This document shows, piece after piece, positions 37,988 through 48,109 of a DNA stretch of 48,455 nucleotides. Position 1 is the stretch's first letter, and the number at the start of each line of letters is the position of its first letter. A program made the translations under genes and the position numbers. The stretch is from an uncultured delta proteobacterium (lineage in GTDB: Bacteria > Myxococcota_A > Polyangia > Polyangiales > Polyangiaceae): NCBI GenBank assembly GCA_903906315.1, contig CAIVJW010000447.1:1-48455 (forward strand). Direction: 5' to 3'. The notes below the pieces were generated by a model that worked only from the letters and a program-made list of their open reading frames with translations, searched no databases and was not told the DNA's origin.

Positions 37988-39691
37988 TCAGTCGCGGCGG
38001 TCGAACGGGTCGCGCCGTCCGCCGGGGCGCGGAGGCGCGGCCGTCGCCGGTCCCGGGGCGGGCGCCGATCCCGAGGGCCTCGCGGCGGACGGCGAAGGCG
38101 GGGCGCTCACGGCCGCCGGGGCGATCGCGGCCGCGGAGGCGCTGACGGTCGCCGCCGCGCTGACCGCTGCGGAGGCCGCGACAGGCGCCTCCGCGGCGAC
38201 CGCGACCGCGGTCGGCGGAGCTGTCGCCGACGGGCGCGCGAGGGGGACGGGATCCGCGGCGGCGGGCGTCACCATCGTCGGCGCGCCGTCGCGCACCCGC
38301 ACGAACGCGGCGATGCCGAGGCCCACGCCCACGATCGCCGCGGCGCCGGCGAGCGCGAGGACGGCGGCGGGCGTCGCGCGGCGAGGCGGAAGCGTCGGCA
38401 CGGACGCGACCGAGACGCCCGAGCTGGTGCGCAGATCGCCGAGCGGCGTGAGGAGGCCGCCGTGCGGCGTCTGGAGGCCGCCGAGCGGCGTGAGGAGGCT
38501 GCCGTGCGGCGTCTGGAGGCCGCTGTGCGGCGTGAGGAGGTTGCCGTGTGGCGTGAGCAGCGTCGGGGCCGAGGCCGGCGGCAACGTCTCGGTGGGCGGG
38601 AGCGAGGTCGGCGGCAGGGGGGCCGCGGCGGGCATGCCCTGGAGCGTCGGCGTCGCGACGGCTGCGGCGACGGTCGGGCCCGGCGCGCTGCTCGGCCGGG
38701 GCGCGACTGGCGCGAGGATCCTCCCCTTGCCGATCTCCGGCGTGGCCGGGTCGAGCTCGGGCATCGTCGGCAGGTGCGTCGGCCCGACCCCCGTCGCGGG
38801 CTGCGCGGCGAGCTCGGTCGTCATCGCGTCGCGCAGCGCGCGCTGCATGCTGCGCGCGTCGGGCCAGCGCCCGCTCTTCTCGAAGGCTAGCGCGCGGTCG
38901 ATGACGGTCGCGAGCCCCGGCGGCACGTCGGCGGTGATCGACCGCACGGGCGGCGCGGGCGAGATCATCGCGGCGAGCAGGCGCTCGTTCGCGGTCTCGG
39001 CCTCGTGTACGAGCCGCCCGGTCGCGAGCGCGAACAAGGTCGCGCCCACCGACCACAGGTCGCTCTGCGAGTCGACGAGCGCCGATCGCCCGCGGGCCTG
39101 CTCCGGCGACATGAACCCGGGCGTGCCGAGGAGGGCGCCGGTGACCGTGATCCCGGGCCCCGCGCCCGGCGCGTCGAGCAGGCGCGCGATGCCGAAGTCG
39201 AGCATCTTGATCACGCCCGCGTGCGTCAAGAACAGGTTCTGCGGCTTGATGTCGCGGTGGACGATGCCCTTCGCGTGCGCCGCCGCGAGCACGTCGAGCA
39301 CCGCGTCACCGATGGACGCGACCTCGACCGGCGGCAGGCGCCGGCCCTTGCGTCGCCAGACGACCTCGAGGCCCTCGCCCTCGAGCAGCTCCATCACGAG
39401 GAAGACCGCGCCGTCCTCGGTGACGTCGTCGTCGAGCACGCGCACGACGCTCGGGTGCTCGACCGCGTTCGCGACGTAGCCCTCCTTCACGACGCGCGCG
39501 TGGAGGTCCTCGTTCAGCGAGAGCTCGGGGTGGAGCATCTTGACGGCGACGCGGTTGCCGTTGCGGTGGACGGCCAGGTACACGGCCGCCGTCCCGCCCA
39601 CCCCGATGAGCTGCTCGAGGCGCCACTTCCCCTTGAGCACGCGTCCTACGCGGGCTTTGGCGCTGCTCCTGGGGTCCATTCTCTCGTTCAA
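37988..39691 (-). CDS. Membrane-anchored Ser/Thr protein kinase with heptapeptide repeats
   Basis: 567 residues. Kinase domain about 22-285: Gly loop IGVGGTAAVYLA, Lys51, HRDIKPQN (145-152), DFG (165-167) and GTPGFMSPEQA, so it should be active. A Pro/Thr-rich linker contains six tandem 7-residue repeats of the type LLTPHGN (378-419). A transmembrane segment (AAVLALAGAAAIVGVGLGIAAFV, about 442-465) comes next, then an Ala/Ser/Pro-rich extracytoplasmic tail of about 100 residues ending RRDPFDRRD. No recognisable sensor domain is seen outside. The TTG at 39691 is preferred because GAGGA is 6 nt upstream; an ATG four codons later (39679) is the alternative. Confidence 0.92.
   Translation of the reverse strand: MNERMDPRSSAKARVGRVLKGKWRLEQLIGVGGTAAVYLAVHRNGNRVAVKMLHPELSLNEDLHARVVKEGYVANAVEHPSVVRVLDDDVTEDGAVFLVMELLEGEGLEVVWRRKGRRLPPVEVASIGDAVLDVLAAAHAKGIVHRDIKPQNLFLTHAGVIKMLDFGIARLLDAPGAGPGITVTGALLGTPGFMSPEQARGRSALVDSQSDLWSVGATLFALATGRLVHEAETANERLLAAMISPAPPVRSITADVPPGLATVIDRALAFEKSGRWPDARSMQRALRDAMTTELAAQPATGVGPTHLPTMPELDPATPEIGKGRILAPVAPRPSSAPGPTVAAAVATPTLQGMPAAAPLPPTSLPPTETLPPASAPTLLTPHGNLLTPHSGLQTPHGSLLTPLGGLQTPHGGLLTPLGDLRTSSGVSVASVPTLPPRRATPAAVLALAGAAAIVGVGLGIAAFVRVRDGAPTMVTPAAADPVPLARPSATAPPTAVAVAAEAPVAASAAVSAAATVSASAAAIAPAAVSAPPSPSAARPSGSAPAPGPATAAPPRPGGRRDPFDRRD
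38435..38560. repeat. Six tandem 21-bp repeats inside the kinase gene
   Basis: Six contiguous 21-bp units, coding on the minus strand for L-(L/Q)-T-P-(H/L)-(G/S)-x. Units differ at a few bases, with two main subtypes (TPH and TPL) that partly alternate, suggesting expansion by duplication of larger blocks. Each unit carries a Thr-Pro, a common kinase target motif. Confidence 0.85.
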
Positions 39692-39761
39692 TGCCGGTCC
39701 TCGGCGAGCCGAGGGCCTTCAGCCTACGGGGCCGGCAGGGGGGTGGCAATGTTCGGCGGAT

Positions 39762-40637
39762 TCAGCGCTCGAAGCGCGCGTCGCCCTCGACGAGCCACTC
39801 GAAGGCGCGCGCGACCTCGCTCGCGAGCGGGCCGTCGAGGGCGTGCCCCGATCGATCGTCGTGCCCGACGCGCGCCTCGAGGCCCCCGCGCTCGAGGCGG
39901 CGCGCCGTCGTGCGGGCGCCCTCCGTGCAAAGGGGACGGCCGCAGCCGAGCAGCACGCGCGCCCCGCCGCCCGCGTGGAAGGCTCGCGCGGAGGCCGGGC
40001 TCCACACGTCGAAGCCGCCCTCGACGAGCGCCGCGCGGGCGAACGGGGCCGGATCGTGGCCGAGCAGGAGCGCGCCCATCGTCGCGCCCTGCGAGAAACC
40101 GACGTAAACGGCGGCGCTCGCGTCGATTTCGCCGGCCCAGCGGCCGGTCGCGGCGCGGACGCACGCGGCCACCTCGCGGCCGAGCGCGAGGTGGTCGGGG
40201 TAGTAGTAGCCCGCGTCCGGCAGGCCGCTGCGGCGCGCGACGACGGGGCGGCCTCGCGGGCACACGACGAACGCGCGGGCGCCGACGACGCCGCGCCAGT
40301 AGCGGCAGTGGGCCTCGGGGCTGCCGCCGGCTCCGTGGGTCGCGACGACGAGCGGTCGGGGCGCGGGGGCGCCGATCGGGACGGCGACGAGCGCGCTCTC
40401 GTGGCCCTCGACGTCGAGCGGCACGAGGTCGTCGGACGGCTCGCCGGAGACGCGCGGATCGGCGGACGGCGGGTCGATCGCGAAGGTCCGGGCGGGGGCG
40501 GGGGCGTCGGCGGTCGCGCGGGTGGCCGCGACCGCGGGCGCCACGGCGACGATCCGCGGGCGCGCGTCCGGCGAGGCGCACGCGCCGCCGATCGCGATCG
40601 CGCCGCCGAGGAACACGCCGCGCGCGCCGGCGATCAC
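39762..40637 (-). CDS. Alpha/beta-hydrolase (esterase-like), exported
   Basis: 291 residues from the GTG at 40637. The hydrophobic N-terminus ends in IAIGGAC (Cys20), a weak lipobox, so export with possible lipidation is likely. The catalytic domain has LVVATHGAGGSPEAHC (oxyanion region), the nucleophile Ser in GFSQGA and a late His in SGHALDGP, as in the dienelactone hydrolase/phospholipase-carboxylesterase group. Substrate unknown. The start is uncertain: the frame is open well upstream and the ribosome site is weak (AGG). Downstream of the CBM9-like gene on the same strand with a 166-bp gap that shows nothing else. Confidence 0.75.
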   Translation of the reverse strand: MIAGARGVFLGGAIAIGGACASPDARPRIVAVAPAVAATRATADAPAPARTFAIDPPSADPRVSGEPSDDLVPLDVEGHESALVAVPIGAPAPRPLVVATHGAGGSPEAHCRYWRGVVGARAFVVCPRGRPVVARRSGLPDAGYYYPDHLALGREVAACVRAATGRWAGEIDASAAVYVGFSQGATMGALLLGHDPAPFARAALVEGGFDVWSPASARAFHAGGGARVLLGCGRPLCTEGARTTARRLERGGLEARVGHDDRSGHALDGPLASEVARAFEWLVEGDARFER

Positions 40638-40803
40638 GGCCTGTCCGGCGCCTTCGCGCGGGCGGGCCTCGAGCGCGCGCCGCCGCGACGATCGGCCTCG
40701 GGGCGCACCCGGCCCTCCGCAGGATCGCAGCACGGAGGCGCCGAGGACTCGAGGACTCTCATCGAAGCGCTGCCAGGTCTCGTGGAGAATCCTGCGTTCG
40801 CCT

Positions 40804-41649
40804 TCAGGGCTTGTCGCCGGCCGCGGCCCAGCGGATGCGCCCGAACCGCGACGCGCGGTGGAAGTTGCCGAGGCCGAGTATCGGCGACCAGGCCATTCCT
40901 CCGTTGTCCTGCATGGCATAGAAGTTCGCCCGCCAGGCGTCGCCCGGGCGAGGCGGCGCGTGATCCGCCTTCGTCAGCGCCGACCACGGGATCTTGGCCT
41001 CGACCGTGTAGCCCTGGTCCTTGTCGGAGTCGTCGTCGAGGGTGCCGTGCACGACGACGGCGCTCGTGAGCTGCGCGCTCCACTCCTCGTGTCCGAACGG
41101 CCCGCGCCCGCCGCCGTTCGGCTGGTTGTACCCGTCGTATTGCGTGTCGAAGACCAGGTTCTGCGGGTTGATCTGGATCTCGTAGTAGTCCTTGTTGTCG
41201 CCGTCTCCGTCGGGGTCGATCATCAGCTCGACCGTGTCCTTCTCCCAGAGGTGCGGGTCCTTCGCGCCCGCGGGAAAGCCTCCGCGCACCGTGCGGTCGC
41301 GCGCCTCGACTCCCACGTAGAGGAACTGGTCGTCCCAGATCACCTTGGCGCTGCCGCCGAGGGCCGCGCCGGGCTCCTCGCGCCCATTGCCGACGTTGAC
41401 GAACGGGCCCGTCGCGCCCGCGTTCGCCCAGGCCGCCTCGTCGAGCTTGCCGTCGATCGTGATCGTGGCGCCGGGCGCTATCCGCGGCGCGACGAGCTCC
41501 TTGATCGCCGGCGGAGGGGCCCTGTCGGCCGGCCTGTGCGCCGGCTCCTTCGGCGGGGTCGGGTCCGGCCGCCTGTCGTCGCCCTTGCAGCCCGCGAGCG
41601 CGAGCAGCGTGGAGATCGCCACCATGGAAACGCGAACGGTCGCCGTCAT
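40804..41649 (-). CDS. Lipoprotein with CBM9/DOMON-like domain
   Basis: 281 residues. Type II signal peptide with lipobox LAGC (Cys21), Pro/Asp/Arg linker, then one beta-sandwich domain of the carbohydrate-binding-module-9-like type (about 60-280). It has ITIDGKLDEAAWANAG at the start, VIWDDQFLYVGVEARD, LWEKDTVELMIDPDGDGD, DYYEIQINP and GYTVEAKIPWSAL, all typical. These domains bind sugars or, in related forms, haem; which applies here is unclear. AGGA is about 10 nt before the ATG. The acidic DPDGDGDNKD loop is a possible calcium site. Confidence 0.88.
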   Translation of the reverse strand: MTATVRVSMVAISTLLALAGCKGDDRRPDPTPPKEPAHRPADRAPPPAIKELVAPRIAPGATITIDGKLDEAAWANAGATGPFVNVGNGREEPGAALGGSAKVIWDDQFLYVGVEARDRTVRGGFPAGAKDPHLWEKDTVELMIDPDGDGDNKDYYEIQINPQNLVFDTQYDGYNQPNGGGRGPFGHEEWSAQLTSAVVVHGTLDDDSDKDQGYTVEAKIPWSALTKADHAPPRPGDAWRANFYAMQDNGGMAWSPILGLGNFHRASRFGRIRWAAAGDKP

Positions 41650-41740
41650 GGCGACCGTCCTACCATGCTTGTCCGCGCGGGGGCCCGCTCCCTTCCGGTC
41701 GCGGTACCGTGAGCCCGAGCGTCGAGCGCCCGCGCGGCCG

Positions 41741-43390
<1,650 letters not shown>

Positions 43391-43460
43391 GGGACGGGCC
43401 TCTTAGCACAGCGCCCGCGGCCCTTACACGGGCAGGAAGCGGCCCGATCGCGGGCTGTCG

Positions 43461-43880
43461 CTAGTTCCTGGCGCGCCGGCCGAGGTCGGCCCGCGCCGTG
43501 TCGCAGGCCGGCATGGCCTCGGCGCTCGCCTTGATGGTGGCCTCGGCGTCGACCAGGTCCGACAGGACGCTCGGGTCGACCGTCCGCGGGTCGGCGAGGC
43601 CCTTCTTCACCCTCTCCGCGAGGCGCTTGCCCCGGACGAGCAGCCGGTAGGCCGACGCGCAGCGATCGCGCGCGGCGACGCTCTCGGGCAGCGTCGCCTC
43701 CTGCTTCTCGAGGTCGGTCACGAGCTGCGTGCGCGCATCGAGCGCGTCGGCCGGCGAGTTTCGCAGCGCGTCGATCGCGTGCAGCACCCGGTCGGCCTCC
43801 GCCAGCTCCGCCGACCGCCCGCACGAGGCGATCGCGCACGCGATCGCGGCCTGCGCGGTCACCCTCACCGCACGCCGCAT
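43461..43880 (-). CDS. Small helical lipoprotein
   Basis: 139 residues with a short signal peptide and lipobox-like IASC (Cys20). The rest is alpha-helical and charged (ELAEADRVLHAIDALRNSP..., LVTDLEKQEATLPES..., KRLAERVKKGLADP). Two Cys (in RDRCASAY and MPACDTAR) could pair. No family is recognised. It lies 70 bp downstream... of nothing functional on its own strand; ffh follows 70 bp further along the minus strand, so they may share a transcript. Start chosen at the Met preceding the basic residues. Confidence 0.65.
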   Translation of the reverse strand: MRRAVRVTAQAAIACAIASCGRSAELAEADRVLHAIDALRNSPADALDARTQLVTDLEKQEATLPESVAARDRCASAYRLLVRGKRLAERVKKGLADPRTVDPSVLSDLVDAEATIKASAEAMPACDTARADLGRRARN

Positions 43881-43996
43881 CCAGCCCGCCCCGACGCCCC
43901 CCCGTCGATCCGGGCCCCGTGCCGCCGTGCGTCGGCCGTGGCAGAGCGCGGCTCGCCGTGGACCCCCGAGCGCGGGGGCCGGGGCGTGTGGGGGCT

Positions 43997-44542
43997 TCAC
44001 TGGGCGGGCTTGGGGGGCGGCCCCATCTGGATGCGCTCGCCGAGGTACGAGCCGATCAGCGTGAAGAGCACGCCGATGATCGCGAGGATCACGTACATGA
44101 AGATCGGCATCGTCCGCACCGTCTGGCCCTTGAACAGGTAGAAGACGGTGGGGATCGCGATGAGGAACGACGCGACGACCGGCTCGATGAAGGTCTTGCC
44201 GGGCGAGATCATGCCGACGAGCATGCCGCCGACGAACCACACCGGGATGGCCGCGGTCATGCCGCTCGAGCCCTCGAAGTCGAGCGCGCCGACCACCATC
44301 GGCAGGCCGATGACGAGGGCGGCCGTGAGCACGGCTTGCACGACGAGGGAGATGAACAGCCAGAGGACGCTGAAGCCCTCCTGCTGGTAGCGCCGCGTCC
44401 GGTCCTGCTCCGGGGAGATCGAGCGCTTGAGCTGCTCCATCGTCGCCCCGCAGGAGACGCAGCGGCGGTTCGCCGGGACGGGCGAGTTGCGCACGCCGCA
44501 GGAGGGGCAGTTCATCGCGGCGGGGTTTTTTCCGGCAGCCAT
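43997..44542 (-). CDS. Zinc-ribbon membrane protein
   Basis: 181 residues from the ATG at 44542. An N-terminal zinc ribbon (CPSCG...CVSCG, two CXXC pairs 15 residues apart) and a charged linker (QLKRSISPEQDRTRRYQQEG) lead to four hydrophobic segments (SVLWLFISLVVQAVLTAALVIGLP; AAIPVWFVGGMLVGM; EPVVASFLIAIPTVFYLF; IFMYVILAIIGVLFTLIGSYL). The C-terminus is MGPPPKPAQ. Possibly a small membrane protein whose ribbon contacts a cytoplasmic partner; function unknown. A Met nine codons later (44515, MNCPSCG) is an equally good start. Confidence 0.75.
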   Translation of the reverse strand: MAAGKNPAAMNCPSCGVRNSPVPANRRCVSCGATMEQLKRSISPEQDRTRRYQQEGFSVLWLFISLVVQAVLTAALVIGLPMVVGALDFEGSSGMTAAIPVWFVGGMLVGMISPGKTFIEPVVASFLIAIPTVFYLFKGQTVRTMPIFMYVILAIIGVLFTLIGSYLGERIQMGPPPKPAQ

Positions 44543-44851
44543 CGCCGGAAGGCTAGGCAAGGCGGACCCGCGGGGCAAGTGTGGCTCGGCCGGGGCGCGC
44601 GATGGCGCGGAAATGGCGGTGCACGGGGGCGTCCGGGCGAGGCCGAGGGGCCGCCCGCGCGGAAGGCGGCGGAACCCGCGGCCCCGGTCGGTGTCTCAGC
44701 CCGCAACCTGGCCCCGCAGTCGGTCGGCCCGCCGGACGCGGGGCCGAGCGGGTATACTGCCCGACGTCGGGCACGTTTCGCGCGCCCGGTCGCGGTCTCC
44801 CCGAGCCCCGGAACCTCCGTGCACGACGACTCCTCGACCTCCACGCTGCCC
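44543..44851. other. Divergent gap with promoter and palindrome
   Basis: About 310 bp between the zinc-ribbon gene and the membrane protein gene. No gene is supported. It contains the -10-like box and 16-bp palindrome at 44753-44773. Confidence 0.5.
44753..44773 (+). promoter_or_regulatory. -10 box with a 16-bp palindrome at the start site
   Basis: TATACT (44753-44758) is followed at once by the perfect palindrome TGCCCGACGTCGGGCA (44758-44773), which would cover the transcription start. No -35 match is seen 15-19 bp upstream, so an activator or another sigma may be used. Candidate operator for the membrane protein gene about 80 bp downstream. Confidence 0.45.
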
Positions 44852-45520
44852 ATGTCCGAGCGACCTCCCCTCGCGGGCGGCGGCGGGATGGGTCCGGTCG
44901 AGCGCACCGAAGCCGGCGTCGCGGACCCGGAGCTCCTCGCGCTGCCCGCGCCGCCGAAGCGCGAGCGCACGATCACGGTGGCGCTCATGGCGCTGACGGC
45001 CGTCGCGGCGCTCGGGATGGCGTTCGCGCTGCGGGGCGAGGCGAGCTACGCGCTGCGGCCGGGGCAGCCGTCCGACCTCGGCGAGCTCGCGCTCGTGCGG
45101 CCGGGGCCCGAGCTCGACAACCGCTACGTCCGCGGTGGCGGGCTGCTCGGCACGGTGGGCGCGATCAAGTACGGGCGCGCCGCCGAGAGCGACTCGTTCC
45201 GCCTCGCCCCGATCGCGGGCAACCCGGAGGTGTGGGTCGAGATCCGCGTGCCGGAGGGCTTCGAGGGCGCGCGCTTCGTGCCGCCGTCGTCGTTCGCGGG
45301 GCGGCTCGTGCCGCTGCGCTCGGCGGGCATCCGGCACTTCGGGCTCGGCGACAGCGTGCGCGATCAGACCCAGCAGCGGGTGCCGCCGGGGGCGTGGCTG
45401 CTCATCGACGGGGCGTCGCCGCGCGCGTCGCGGTGGGCGTTCGCGCTCGCGGCCCTCTTCGTGTGCTTCGCGGTGTGGAACGCGCTCGGCATCGCGCGCG
45501 TGCTCCGCCGCATCGGGTAG
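44852..45520 (+). CDS. Two-TM membrane protein of unknown function
   Basis: 222 residues from the ATG at 44852; a GTG at 44819 would add 11. A short cytoplasmic N-terminus (Pro/Gly/Glu-rich) is followed by TM 1 (ITVALMALTAVAALGMAFAL). An extracytoplasmic domain of about 125 residues (beta-rich: RYVRGGGLLGTVGAIKYGRA..., VWVEIRVPEGFEG..., FAGRLVPLRSAGIRHFGLG) leads to TM 2 (WAFALAALFVCFAVWNALGIARVL) and a short basic tail. The fold between the membrane segments is like the periplasmic domain of SURF1-type proteins in layout, but I see no SURF1 motifs. Stop is 48 bp from a convergent kinase gene. Confidence 0.75.
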   Translation: MSERPPLAGGGGMGPVERTEAGVADPELLALPAPPKRERTITVALMALTAVAALGMAFALRGEASYALRPGQPSDLGELALVRPGPELDNRYVRGGGLLGTVGAIKYGRAAESDSFRLAPIAGNPEVWVEIRVPEGFEGARFVPPSSFAGRLVPLRSAGIRHFGLGDSVRDQTQQRVPPGAWLLIDGASPRASRWAFALAALFVCFAVWNALGIARVLRRIG

Positions 45521-45531
45521 ACCGAGGCGCG

Positions 45532-45557
45532 GGCCCGACCGATCGGCCGGCCGGGCC
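45532..45557. terminator. Hairpin between convergent genes
   Basis: GGCCCG / CGGGCC (45532-45537 with 45552-45557), enclosing the short palindrome CCGATCGG, in the 48-bp gap between two convergent stops. Short stem; no U-tract. Confidence 0.35.
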
Positions 45558-45568
45558 GCGCGCGCCGA

Positions 45569-47011
45569 TCAGAAGCCGAGGACGGGGTTCACCTTGCGCC
45601 CCTTCGTGGGCGGTTTCGCCTTCGCGGGAGCCGTGGAGGGCGCGCGCTGCGAGGCGCCGGGCGCGGGGGGAGACGACGCGGATGCGGCCGGGATCGGAGG
45701 CTCGCCGGTCGTCGCCGGCGCGGCGATTGGCAGGGCCGGCGACGTCGTCGAGGGTCGATCGTCGGTCGCGGTCGAGGTCGAGGTCGTCGGCGACGCGGCG
45801 AGCGCGGTGGACGGGGTCGAATCCGCGTCTCGCGGGTGCAGGCGGCCGGTCGCGACGAGGGCCGCCGAGGTCAGGAGCGCGATCGCGCCGGCGACCGCGA
45901 AGAAGGCCACGCTGCGGCGCGTGGGCCGTGGCGCCGCGGGCGCTCTCGACGACCCGAACACGCCCGCGACGGTGCCCGGCTCCGGCAGGGCGAGCGTGGC
46001 CTCGACCGGCGACGCGGGGGCTCGATGCGCGATCGGGCCGGAGACGACCGTGGGCGCTGCGGTCGCCTCGGGCGCGGCGGACGTCGCCGGCGGCGCGGTC
46101 GCCGCGGCTCCGGCGCGCGAGGACGATGGGATCGCCGGGGCGATGGGCGGGGCGGGATCCCCGTGTCCCTCGACGACCTCGACGAAGGCGTCGGCGAGCT
46201 CGCGCGCCGACTGGAAGCGATCCTCCGGGGCCTTCGCGAGCGCGCGCAGGAAGAAGGCGTCGACGCGCGGGCCGAGCTCGGGGGCGACGTCGAGGACGCG
46301 CGGCACGGGCTCGGTGCAGATGCGCACGATCACGTCGCCGAGCTGCTGGCCCGCGAACGGCGGTCGGCCGGTGAGCGCGCGGAAGAGCACGGCCGCGAGG
46401 CCCCAGAGGTCGGTGCGGTGGTCGACCTGGCTCGAGTGGCGCACCTGCTCCGGGCTCATGTAGTGGACCGATCCGAGCAGCGCGCCCGTCTGGGTGGCGT
46501 CGCCGTCACCGCCCGGGTCGAGCACCTTGGCGACGCCGAAGTCGAGGAGCTTCGCGACCTCCTCGCCGTCGACCCGCGCGAGGAAGATGTTCTGCGGCTT
46601 CACGTCGCGGTGCACGAGGCCCGCCTCGTGGGCGCGCCGCAGGCCCCTCCCGATGTGCACGGCGACCGTCGCGGCGGCCGGCAGGGAGATGCGCCGGTCG
46701 CGCACGAGGCGCTGCGCGAGGTCCTCGCCCTCGAGCAGCTCCATCGCGAGGTAGGGGGCGTCGCCCTCGAGGCCGTAGTCGAAGACGCGCACCACGTGGG
46801 GGCTGTCGAGCTCGGCGCAGGCGCGCGCCTCGCGCTCGAAGCGCGCGCGGCCCTCGCGGCTGGTCGCGGTGGCGGGCGACATGAGCTTCAACGCGACGCG
46901 CCGGCCGAGATGCTCGTGGCGCGCCACCCACACGACGCCCATGGCGCCGCTCGCGAGCGGCCGCTCGAGGCGGTACCTGCCGCCGATCAACGAGCCGACC
47001 GTGGGCGTCAT
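45569..47011 (-). CDS. Membrane-anchored Ser/Thr protein kinase
   Basis: 480 residues. Kinase domain about 13-280: Gly loop LASGAMGVVWVA, Lys42, HRDVKPQN (134-141), DFG (157-159), GSVHYMSPEQ (180-189), so it should be active. A Pro/Ala/Ser linker precedes a transmembrane segment (SVAFFAVAGAIALLTSAALVA, about 367-387). The extracytoplasmic tail of about 90 residues is low-complexity (Ser/Thr/Pro/Ala) and ends in KGRKVNPVLGF, with no visible sensor domain. It is a paralogue in layout of the kinase at 37988-39691. The PEGA/TPR gene lies 97 bp upstream on the same strand, so the two are likely co-transcribed; in myxobacteria such pairs are frequent. Confidence 0.93.
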   Translation of the reverse strand: MTPTVGSLIGGRYRLERPLASGAMGVVWVARHEHLGRRVALKLMSPATATSREGRARFEREARACAELDSPHVVRVFDYGLEGDAPYLAMELLEGEDLAQRLVRDRRISLPAAATVAVHIGRGLRRAHEAGLVHRDVKPQNIFLARVDGEEVAKLLDFGVAKVLDPGGDGDATQTGALLGSVHYMSPEQVRHSSQVDHRTDLWGLAAVLFRALTGRPPFAGQQLGDVIVRICTEPVPRVLDVAPELGPRVDAFFLRALAKAPEDRFQSARELADAFVEVVEGHGDPAPPIAPAIPSSSRAGAAATAPPATSAAPEATAAPTVVSGPIAHRAPASPVEATLALPEPGTVAGVFGSSRAPAAPRPTRRSVAFFAVAGAIALLTSAALVATGRLHPRDADSTPSTALAASPTTSTSTATDDRPSTTSPALPIAAPATTGEPPIPAASASSPPAPGASQRAPSTAPAKAKPPTKGRKVNPVLGF

Positions 47012-47108
47012 GGGGGAGGGTGCCCGGTGCGCGGGGCCCGCGACGAGCGTACACCATCGCCCTGAATTCGGGCACTTCAGCGCCGGAGGTCGCGACCGGC
47101 GACGCCGC

Positions 47109-48038
47109 TCAGAAGCGGCCGGACAGCTCGACGAAGCCCGGGCCGACGCGCGCGGAGGCGCTCGCGGCGGTGGAGGACCTCGGGCGAAGCGCGACGAGCG
47201 TCACGCCGGTCGCGAGGCCCAGGGCCGCGACGACGAAGCCGACGGTCGAGACGGTGGCGAGCGTGGTGGCCGCGTGGCCCTCGGCCTCGTCGGCCGGTAG
47301 GCAACGCGTGCCGAGGCAGCGGGACTTGATGTCGGCGGTCTTGGAGAGCGACATCGCGCCGGTCCCGAGGCCCACCCCGAGGGCAACGCCGCCGAGGGCG
47401 AACGCCAGGCCCGGGCCGACCCAGCCCGGCGACCGCGCCCCGCCGACCTGGGGGGAGGCGGTCGCGTCGGTCGCGTTGGTCGCGTCGATCGCGACCTCGG
47501 CCGAGGCGCCTTCGCCCACGGTCGCGTGCGCGACGAGGCGCGCGCCCGAGGCCGACGTCACCGAGACGACGTGCGGGCCCGGATCGACCTCGATCGCGCC
47601 CTCCGTGCCGATCGAGACGGTCGCGCCGTCCACCTCGACGGGCCCGGCCGCGGGCGAGGCGAGGCGGATGCGGAGCGTGCCGAGGCGCCCCCGGAGCGCG
47701 GCGAGCTCGGCGCGGGCCGCGCTCTTCGCGTCGCGGAACGCGGCCGACGGGCTCGTCGGGAGCGGCTCGGCCTCGAGGCGCTCGTAGAGGCCGCGCGCCG
47801 CGAGGAGCTTGCCGAGCTTTGCCTGGCAGCGCGCCTGGAAGAGCACGAGCGTCGGCGCGTGGAAGAGCGCGTCGGCCTTGCGGAAATGGTCGAGCGCGTC
47901 GGTCCAGCGCTCCGCTTCGTAGGCCGCCAGGCCCCGCTCGCCCTCGGCGCGGCCCGCGTCGGCGGTCGAGCCTCCCGCCACGGCCGCGTTCGGCGCGAGC
48001 AGCGAGGCGACGAGGACCCACCGGGCGAAGGGCTTCAT
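47109..48038 (-). CDS. Secreted TPR-PEGA membrane protein
   Basis: 309 residues. Signal peptide (FARWVLVASLLAPNAAVA, cleavage near residue 22). A tetratricopeptide-like pair of helices follows (GERGLAAYEAERWTDALDHFRKADALFHAP), then a beta-rich PEGA-like domain (LGTLRIRLASPAAGPVEVDGATV...PGPHVVSVTSASG, about 118-175). Two hydrophobic segments come next (PGLAFALGGVALGVGLGTGAM and TVSTVGFVVAALGLATGVTLVAL) around a CLGTRCLP loop. This layout is very common in myxobacteria next to Ser/Thr kinases. The usual guess is a cell-envelope role, not shown. AGGAT is about 9 nt before the ATG. Confidence 0.83.
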   Translation of the reverse strand: MKPFARWVLVASLLAPNAAVAGGSTADAGRAEGERGLAAYEAERWTDALDHFRKADALFHAPTLVLFQARCQAKLGKLLAARGLYERLEAEPLPTSPSAAFRDAKSAARAELAALRGRLGTLRIRLASPAAGPVEVDGATVSIGTEGAIEVDPGPHVVSVTSASGARLVAHATVGEGASAEVAIDATNATDATASPQVGGARSPGWVGPGLAFALGGVALGVGLGTGAMSLSKTADIKSRCLGTRCLPADEAEGHAATTLATVSTVGFVVAALGLATGVTLVALRPRSSTAASASARVGPGFVELSGRF

Positions 48039-48109
48039 GCTCGGCGGATCCTAGTGCAAGGCGAACGAGGCCCCCGAGAGAATCCGGTCGCGGCGGCGGC
48101 CAGCGCGCG

